Part shown: positions 56,432 through 64,000 of the stretch, piece by piece
Numbering within the stretch: position 1 is the stretch's first letter
How the letters are laid out: each line of letters starts with the position of its first letter
NCBI RefSeq assembly: GCF_018812025.1
Contig: NC_063049.1
Location: 19,336,651-19,400,650, forward strand
From: Megalobrama amblycephala
Lineage: Eukaryota > Chordata > Actinopteri > Cypriniformes > Xenocyprididae
Reading direction: 5' to 3'
DNA: 64,000 nucleotides
The notes under the pieces: model-generated
Told to the model about the DNA's origin: nothing
The model's input: the letters and a program-made list of their open reading frames with translations, nothing else
Databases searched by the model: none
Made by a program: the position numbers and the translations under genes

Positions 56432-57392
56432 AGGTGCCCTAGAATCAGAATTTGAATTTACCTCGGCATAGTTGAATAACAAGAGTTCAGTACATGGAAA
56501 AGACATACATTGAGTTTCAAACCCCATTGTTTCCTCCTTCTTATGTAAATCTCATTTGTTTAAAAGACTTCCGGAAAACACTCGGATCTCAACATAACAC
56601 CGACTGTTACGTAACAGTCGGGATCATTAATATGTACGACCCCAATATTTGCATAATGCCAGCCCATTCGACGCATTAGACAAGGAAAGGCAGTATTAAT
56701 GGCTGGATCTGTGCACAGACAAGGTAAGCAAGCAAGAACAACAGCGAAAAATGGCAGATGGAGCAATAATAACTGACATGATCCATGATATCATGATATT
56801 TTTAGTGATATTTGTAAATTGTCTTTCTAAATGTTTCATTAGCATGTTGCTAATATACTGTTAAATGAGGTTAAAGTTACCATCATTTCTTACTGTATTC
56901 ACGGAGACGAGAGTCGTTGCTATTTTCATTTTTAAACACGTGCAGTCTGTATAATTCATAAACACAACTTCATTCTTTATAAATCTCTCCAACAATGTGT
57001 AATGTTTGCTTTAGCCACAGAGCATAGCCTCAAACTCACACAGAATCAAACGTAACCATCTAAATAAATACTTTACTCACATAATTCGAAGCATGCATAC
57101 AGCATGCATGACGAACATCTTGTAAAGATCCATTTGAGGGTTATATTAGCTGTGTGAACTTTGTTTATGCGCTGTAATATAGTCGAGAGCTCGTGGGGCA
57201 GAGAGAGCGCATCTCTTAAAGGGGCGGCGCGCTGAAAAAATCAGTGCATAGTTAATGATGCCCCAAAATAGCCAGCTAAAAAAATTAATAAAAAAAAATC
57301 TATGGGGTATTTTGAGCTGAAACTTCACAGACACATTCAGGGGACACCTAGGACTTATATTACATCTTGTAAAAAAACAATCTAGGGCACCT
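56432..57392 (+). mobile_element. TTAA element, family D, copy 1, with D-box palindrome
   Basis: TTAA (56428-56431, 57393-57396) flanks AGGTGCCCTAGAATC and CTAGGGCACCT. It matches 62494-63421 end to end in inverse orientation (GAGTTCAGTACATGGAAAAG, GTTACTTAACAT-type motifs, ACATTCAGGGGACACCTAGG). A perfect 20-bp palindrome lies at 56601-56620. A 61-codon frame starting at 56494 has a close counterpart in the other copy. 961 bp. Confidence 0.88.
56601..56620. promoter_or_regulatory. Palindrome CGACTGTTACGTAACAGTCG with TTACGTAA core
   Basis: The central TTACGTAA is the consensus site of PAR-bZIP factors (HLF, TEF, DBP) and NFIL3, the D-box. The palindrome is perfect and also occurs unchanged at 63233-63252. 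A regulatory role is inference. Confidence 0.5.
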
Positions 57393-57396
57393 TTAA

Positions 57397-60045
57397 AAAT
57401 GACTAAGTAAACTCAAAAGTACATATTTGGTTATTTTATCTTTTCGACATTACTTACTTTACGTTATTTAGTATTTACTATTTTTTTATGTGCATTTTAT
57501 AAAATATGCTACCTGAAAAACTTGAAATAGCAACAATAATATGGATCATTTTTAGTTTTCCCTCTTTTTACTCTGCAGGTTTCTTTTACTTTCATCAGTC
57601 AAGACTCGGTGACTCACGTAGCTTCACAATCCTTATAGTTTAATGAGGGAATCACTTGGACATTTTTAGAGCAGCTTGTGGACTATATTAGCAGTTTAAC
57701 AGACAGCTTAATTTTGCAAAATGATGCTGTAATGTTAATATGTAATTAGTTTTAAAACGGCAATCAAAGAAACTGAAAATCAGATCACAGCTGCGTATAG
57801 GATTCCTTTTTATAACAACTCGAGCTATTTGCTGGAATAGACTCTTTTATTATTTTTTTTCCAGCATCATTTATAAAAACTTCTGCCTCTTCGAATCAGG
57901 ACAATTTTTTGATGCGCTAAATACACCACACTCCACCATCCAAACGTCAGCTATTAGCATAGGCACGTTCTCTTGCAGCCACCTGCGATAAGAGGGCTGG
58001 TGACCAAGCCAACTATGACATTCCATTGATCCAGAAAATTGCTGCGGAGCCAGCCTTGAAATTAGTTTAAATTGCTGAATCAAAAAATGTTATCCCTGAT
58101 TTTGGCAAGGCCAGCGTAAACCCCTCTTCCTTAATCCCTGGCTGATGTGAAAAGTTGTCAGGGATCGTGTTTTCTGCCACCCAGCTGATGGGGGAATTTG
58201 GATTGCCTGTGACAGAGAGACACACAAGCAGGCGAGCAAGATTTGACGTAGAATTGCACTTAGGGCTCGCCGGGGTCGTGACTTGCTTGCAAATTCGCAG
58301 GCTCGGAGTAGTTTTGAATGCGATCTGCAGAGGCTTTGTGCTTTTCGATTCAATTATATGCCATCTCTCTCCTCAGATCTGCTGTTAGTTCTACGTTGAG
58401 TCGCACGCAGTGTTCGGCTGGAGAAATAATTCAATGTCACTTATGTTTTTTTATTTTTCGCCCATTTTGGGTCTCCCAAAATAGAAGGGAAATGGAGGTG
58501 CTGGTGAGCTGGGTTTCCTGGGCTGAAAACAGGGCTAATGTGGCATAAGTGCTCCTAAGAGGATTACTGATGCAAACTGAGTGGGTTGTAATGCCCAACT
58601 CAAGCCACATCCATCTAGGAAAAACCTACCTTTTCATCATCCCCTGTCCATTACAGAGTACACATTTTGCCTTTTTTCTCCCCAACAATATCCCAACCCA
58701 CTCACCTCATGTTTTCCTTGAGAAATGCTTCACATTACAGTTTAAAGGAGGCTGTAAAATCCCAGCTGTGGAGAGGCCGAATCGTAGATGTACAATAACC
58801 CTCTTGTACCTTGAACATTACAAGCACAGTAGTTGAAGTCCTTGCTCAGGTCCTTGTTCAGGATTTCTATTACTTACAAATATATCTATTATGCATGAAT
58901 GTATATACCCTCATACTGTATATACACTGTATATACCCTCATCTAAACCAAGGTGTGACAGGCATATAGTTTGCATGAGAGCCATATATTAACTGTTTTA
59001 CAGTAGATAAAGATACAGATGTTATCTACCGAGGCAGGAATTAAAGACAGATGCTTTGCTTATTCCCATCCTCCAGCATATTGTCATATATTCAGGTACT
59101 CAGGAGTAGTTCCCCACCGAGTGAATCATTTTACATATTCACAATTACAAAAATGTCAGCAATAAGAATAACAGATGGCTTTCATCTGCCAGTCTGATTT
59201 ACTGTACGATTGGTGCAATTGTTACCTCACGAAACAATTTCCATTTGCTCTAATCCATAAAAATGTTTCTGTCTTTGTAAGCTATTTTAGTCAGTTTGAT
59301 TCAGTCATATTAAATCATGTTTCTGACGTGAATAAAACCACACAAAGCACTTGTTTTACCTTACTTTTTTATATGGTATAGTATTAAAAAAGTAATCCCC
59401 CCCTCCTCACTACCTATTTTTATTGGGCTTTATGTTGATTTCATAAATGCCAGTGGGCTCTCAGTACAAAACTGGTCTTGTCTTGTTTCGCTCCAGATCC
59501 TCTGGCTGGTCTTGTAGAGACTGGGGCTCTAAATCTATCACTTAATCCCTCTTTACAGCTGATGGGAGTGAGACGTCCACTCTATTGCCACTCAGCACAC
59601 GGCAGTGAGGAGCAAACTGGAAGGATAAAAGAATGCCCCACTGGATATTTAAGGATTAGAATGTCCTATAAGAGCCTATTGATTAGTGTCATCGCTAACA
59701 GCATGCAGTGTATTACACATAGATTAAGACATTATCTGCCAACGACTAAACATTCAAGCTGGTGCTTCAGGGTTTATCATTTGTTTTAGCTTTGTAATTT
59801 ACCCAATGTTAGGGATGTGTAAAACCTATATAAAATCAAAATCGACCAGTATGTGGGTTTTGTGGATGACTAGTTGACTAATCTGTCCTAAGGAAGCCCT
59901 CAATGATTAGGCAATCTCACCTAATCATGTTCACCTAACCCAGGTCAGAAGGGCGAACTGTACATATTTAAATATTCCTCTTTTTATTCACTTCTGGTTT
60001 TCATATTTTTCCACAACCATTTAGAGGAACATCCAATTGCTCAAG
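57397..60045. other. Gene-free unique block
   Basis: 2.6 kb with no recognised transposon. 57850-58560 is compositionally even with overlapping frames on both strands (70-87 codons), for example GCCACCCAGCTGATGGGGGA, and is a good candidate for conserved non-coding DNA. No splice-bounded exon or domain was found; the 103-codon frame at 59478-59789 has neither. Confidence 0.4.
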
Positions 60046-60049
60046 TTAA

Positions 60050-61361
60050 AGGGTTAGTTTACCCAAAACTGAAAATTCTGTCATTAATTACTCACCCTTA
60101 TGTCATTCCACACCCGTAAGACCTTCGTTCATCTTCAGAACACAAATTAAGATATTTTTGATCAAATCTGATGGCTCAATGAGGCCTGCATTGCCAACAA
60201 GATAATTAACACTTTCAGATGCCCAGAAAGCTACTAAAGACATATTTAAAACAGTTCATGTGACTAGTGGTTCAACCTTAATATTATAAAGAGATGAGAA
60301 TACTTTTTGTGCACCAAAAAAAAAAAAAAACTAACGACTTTATTCAACAATATCTAGTGATAGACGATTTCAAAACACTGCTTCATGAAGCTTTGAAGCT
60401 TTACAAATCTTTTGTTTCGAATTGGTGGTTCGGTGTGTGTATCAAACTGTCAAAGTCATGTAATTTCAGTAAACGAGGCTTCGTTACATCTTAAAGGTGC
60501 TAAAGAGGATGTTTTGTTTTATACATTTTTGCAATATTACTTGAAACTGTCTTTACTAACTGATAAAAGACTATTTATTAGGTGCACTGAAAGGAATAAT
60601 ATTTATATACATCATCTGTGCACGAGGTAGGGCCTATCATCGCGTAAACGACTGGCCCTCTGGCTTGTCAATCACTGCTGTGACGTTCCTTGTGAGAGAC
60701 GTGCGCGGCTGCGCGCTCCAGTAACTTTCCACACTCTACAGGCGCCGCATGCAATGTTTTTGTCAGGAGACAGGAGTAACAACTGCAGATTATGAGTTAC
60801 CTGCGGTGAGTCCGACATAATGAATCCACTAACACGACACAGCGAATGCCGGTGGTAAACACTCGTGTTCCAATACTCGTGCACGAGTTTTGGGAGGCGT
60901 TCCCTCGAAATGAGCTGTGAAGGAGGGGGGTTGTTCTTATGCATGTGCAAACTCACTAACAGTCTTTGGTTTCTCAGTCGACGAAAAGATCCTATTTAGC
61001 ACCTTTAAGTGTTTTGAAATTTCAATGGTTTGCCACTGGGGGGCATGACTTTGGCAGTTTGATACACGCTCCAAACCACTGATTCGAAACAAAAGATTTG
61101 TAAAGTATTCTCGTAAAAAGTATTCGTTTCATAATATTCAGGTTTAATCACTGCAGTCACATGAACTGTTTCTTTAGTACTTTTCTGGGCATTTGAAAGT
61201 GTTAATTATCTTGCTGGCAATGCAGGCCTCACTGAGCCATCGGATTTCATCAAAAATATCTTAATTTGTGTTCCGAAGATGAACGAAGGTCTCACGGGTG
61301 TGAAACGACATGAAGGTGAGTAATAAATGACAGAATTTTCATTTTTGGGTGAACTAACCCT
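60050..61361. mobile_element. TTAA foldback MITE, family C, interrupted by family F
   Basis: TTAA (60046-60049, 61362-61365) flanks AGGGTTAGTTTACCC and GGGTGAACTAACCCT. Left arm 60050-60490 and right arm 61009-61361 are inverted copies. A 510-bp family F element sits between them, close to the fold centre. Non-coding. Confidence 0.9.
60495..61004 (+). mobile_element. TTAA element, family F, copy 2, nested in family C
   Basis: Ends AGGTGCTAAAGAGGATG and GATCCTATTTAGCACCT are flanked by TTAA (60491-60494, 61005-61008). The uninterrupted family C site reads GTCATAAGTGTTTC; here it reads CATC-TTAA-insert-TTAA-GTGTTTTG, which shows a TTAA duplication at the insertion point. Inverse orientation to 32398-33001. 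A 94-codon minus-strand frame (60672-60956) corresponds to the plus-strand frame of copy 1. Confidence 0.9.
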
Positions 61362-61389
61362 TTAAAGTTCCTCCGAAGTTCTTCCCAAG

Positions 61390-61391
<2 letters not shown>

Positions 61392-61449
<58 letters not shown>
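61392..61449. repeat. (AT)n microsatellite
   Basis: Perfect AT dinucleotide run of about 58 bp, 26 bp beyond the end of the family C element. Confidence 0.95.
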
Positions 61450-61454
<5 letters not shown>

Positions 61455-62489
61455 GATATCTTACATATTTTGCAACGTAAGATCATCCGCTTTTTTCCCC
61501 TGCAAGTTATTGCCTTAATCCCCTGATCTCCTCAAAAAGATCTATACTGAGTGGGTGAATTGCATGAAATCTTCTTCTGTATATGCTGTTTGTCAATAGA
61601 ATAGAAAGCCTCAGTCAGAACACAAGCTGCATGAAAAGCAAAGATTTGGAACGGCTAAGCTTTCCTCTGTGAATTGCATGAATTTCAGCTTGTATACATA
61701 TCATTCACACATCTCAGACCTCAATCCCCACATGAATTTTTCAATCAGCTCTATCTATGGAACACTGTTTGCATTTGACACAAGTCGTGTGATCGATTTA
61801 GTATGATATTTGCTTCCGTGCATTAATAAAAAATGCACCAGGCCCTTTGTAATTGACCGTTCTGTTCTACAGCAGCAACGTAAGGCCCAGAGGAGTCAAA
61901 CTCTTCATGAAATACATGCATCAAACAAAGAGCTCTAGCTGCTATGAGTAAAACAATATTTCTCCTGAAGGGCTGATATTGCATTCAGCTTGGTGTTCTA
62001 TCTAACCAGAAGTTTTCAAGTGAAGATGGATTTCAAATCTGAGCATAACCCTAAATAACCCTCTTCCCTTGAGCATTAGTCATTTTCTCCACACAGAAGA
62101 GCACATTCAAGATTTAGTCATTGTACAGGTTGTAGTTACGGAGATTAGTTACGAAATTTTTAGCTTTCTTTATGCTACATTTACTTTGAGAATATCACAG
62201 CACTTCAGCTGTTATTGAATCAAATCAGTCTGATTTGTGATGAAAGCCAGATGTCACGCTTTGTGTGATTTTTTTTTTTTTTTTTTGTCATTAAAAAAGA
62301 ATCAAATTTAGAAGAAAACAGCATATTTTTACCAAATAAATAAAAATGTAAGCAATATTAAAAGCAAAAGGCTTTACCAACAAAAATGGTTTCAAACAAA
62401 GTCAAATAAGAATCAACCAGTGTGTTTAGTAAATGGGTCATTCACAAATAAGGTTTTTAAAAGTCCAAAAAAACATAATGGAGATATAA
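61450..62489. other. Gene-free DNA
   Basis: Unique, with a poly-T at 62269-62286. No gene or repeat ends recognised. Confidence 0.4.
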
Positions 62490-62493
62490 TTAA

Positions 62494-63421
62494 AGGTGCC
62501 GAAGGATGTAATATAAGTCTTAAGTGTCCCCTGAATGTGTCTGTGAAGTTTCACCTCAAAATACCGCATAGTTTTTTTTAAATTAATTTTTTAAACTGCC
62601 TATCATTATAAATGCGCCGATTCAGGGTACGCGGCCCCTTTAAATCTCGTGCTCCACGCCCCAAGAGCTCGCGCTTGCCTTAAACACCATACACAAAGTT
62701 CACACAGCTAATATAACCCTCAAAATGGATCTTTACAAAGTGTTCGTCATGCAGCATGTCTAATCGCGTAAGTATGATATTTATTTGGATGTTTACATTT
62801 GATTCTGAATGAATTTGATAGTGCTCCGTGGCTAAAGCTAACATTACACACTGTTGGAGAGATTTATAAAGAATGAAGTTGTGTTTATGCGTTATACAGA
62901 CTGCAAGTGTTTAAAAAATGAAAATAATGACTTGTATCCGTGAATACAGTAAGAAACGATGGTAACTTTAACCACATTTAACAGTACATTAGCAACATGC
63001 TAACGAAACATTTAGAAAGAACATTTACAAATATCACTAAAAATATCATGTAATCATGGATCATGTCAGTTATTATCGCTCCATCTGCCATTTTTCGCTG
63101 TTGTTCTTGCTTGCTTACCTAGTCTGATGATTCAGCTGTGCAGATCCAGACGTTAATACTGGCTGCCCTTGTCTAATGCCTTGAACATGGGCTGGCATAT
63201 GCAAATATTGGGGGTGTACATATTAATGATCCCGACTGTTACGTAACAGTCGGTGTTATGTTGAGATTCGTCTGTTCTTCGGAGGTCTTTTAAACAAATG
63301 AGATTTACATAAGAAGGAGAAAACAATGGTGTTTGAGACTCACTGTATGCCTTTTCCATGTACTGAACTCTTGTTATTCAACTATGTCGAGGTAAATTCA
63401 ATTTTTGAATCTAGGGCACTT
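62494..63421 (-). mobile_element. TTAA element, family D, copy 2
   Basis: TTAA (62490-62493, 63422-63425) flanks AGGTGCCGAAGGATG and CTAGGGCACT. The sequence is the inverse of 56432-57392 along its length (GTGTCCCCTGAATGTGTCTG, CTCAAAATGGATCTTTAC, GAGATTTATAAAGAATGAAG, CCATTTTTCGCTGTTGTTC). 928 bp. It keeps the 20-bp palindrome at 63233-63252 and a 68-codon minus-strand frame similar to that of copy 1. Confidence 0.88.
63233..63252. promoter_or_regulatory. Palindrome CGACTGTTACGTAACAGTCG, second copy
   Basis: Identical to 56601-56620 although the flanking sequence of the two elements has drifted. Contains the TTACGTAA D-box core. Confidence 0.5.
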
Positions 63422-63425
63422 TTAA

Positions 63426-63806
63426 TTTAGAAGTTTTATTAAGTGTTAACAATGAGATTGTGTGGTTTTTAGAATTAATAAACACAGCTTTTGTCATTTT
63501 TTACAAAATAGGTTTTACCAAAATTTCGGTTTCGGTACCGAATGTCACTTTTGGTTATACCGAATGACGATATTTTCAAACAATGCTAACAGGCTGATAT
63601 CTAGCTAGCAAAAGGACAGTTTTTACAATATTACAACATTTTCCATGTTTTATAGCAGTTGAACTGAATGACGTGATGTTTCGGGATATGCGTTTGAGCA
63701 AGGGAAAACATACATTTTTCAGATAGTTATGAGAGAGTTAGTTATTTTACTTTATGACCATGTGGTCCTTTGCAGGTGTCTGAATGATGTCACATCCTGT
63801 CACATA
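63426..63806. other. Gene-free DNA with repeat fragment
   Basis: Around 63510-63570, TTTCGGTTTCGGTACCGAAT and TTATACCGAATG resemble a fragment of a dispersed fish repeat. Nothing else is recognised. Confidence 0.35.
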
Positions 63807-64000
63807 CACTCAAAAAAATAACTCTTTGAACGAACATAAAAAAACATGGAAAGGATTTCCACATGATTAAGTTGCTTTATTTCAGCATTATGCAATTCTG
63901 TTATTCCAATTTAATGTACTTACATTGGGTCAGCTTAATTTATTAAGGTTGATTCAACTTATTTACTATGGTTGGGCACAGCTTAATTTAATAGTGCCAG
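63807..64000. mobile_element. TA-flanked MITE, cut by the window end
   Basis: TA followed by CACTCAAAAAAATAACTC is the left end of a Tc1/mariner-like MITE type known from fish. The right end is outside the window. Confidence 0.55.

Overview
The window looks like teleost nuclear DNA, most likely from a cyprinid (zebrafish, carp or minnow relative). The evidence is about 60% A+T, long A/T and dinucleotide microsatellites, and a dense load of DNA-transposon-derived repeats of types I associate with cyprinid genomes: foldback elements with ends like TTAAAGGGTTAGTTCACCC, Tc1-type elements with CACTACCGTTCAAAAGTTT ends, GGGGCCAAGCACC elements and GGTAACACTTTA hAT-type elements. I found no intact protein-coding gene, rRNA, tRNA or CRISPR array. 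The longest open frame is 147 codons and looks like chance. The window fits a gene desert or the inside of a very large intron.

Layout. 1-5.1 kb: a 340-bp element, a piggyBac-like element carrying four copies of one palindrome, and a three-deep nest of inverted-repeat elements. 5.1-9.8 kb: CpG-richer, mostly unique DNA plus a Tc1-type element interrupted by another repeat. 9.8-16.5 kb: several miniature elements (MITEs) around a unique block. 16.5-27 kb: mostly unique sequence that could hold conserved non-coding elements. 27-36.5 kb: clustered elements, including a hAT copy with a perfect 8-bp target duplication, a pair of 201-bp direct repeats bracketing a 1.77-kb insert, and a probable solo LTR. 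39.4-44.7 kb: a foldback hairpin, a dead Tc1-like transposon, a 1.5-kb GGGGCC-ended element and a piggyBac-like element. 45-61.4 kb: Tc1-type, foldback, piggyBac-like and hAT-type copies between unique blocks. 61.4-64 kb: an (AT)n tract, an inverted second copy of a D-box-bearing element and a truncated terminal element.

Most of the miniature elements share one architecture, TTAA|AGG...CCT|TTAA or TTAA|CCC...GGG|TTAA, so most mobile DNA here seems to have entered at TTAA targets, the site preference of piggyBac and Kolobok transposases. No autonomous transposase for them is present. The only transposase remains are a Tc1-like pseudogene (minus strand, 40.2-40.9 kb) and a possible 24-codon first exon of a piggyBac-like gene (50.6 kb). 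I did not find a new multi-gene system. The observations most worth checking are the palindrome-bearing element, the D-box palindrome kept in two copies, the 201-bp duplicated flanks and the possible spliced exon in the piggyBac-like element. Family names come from end sequences and target duplications read by eye, not from a database search.
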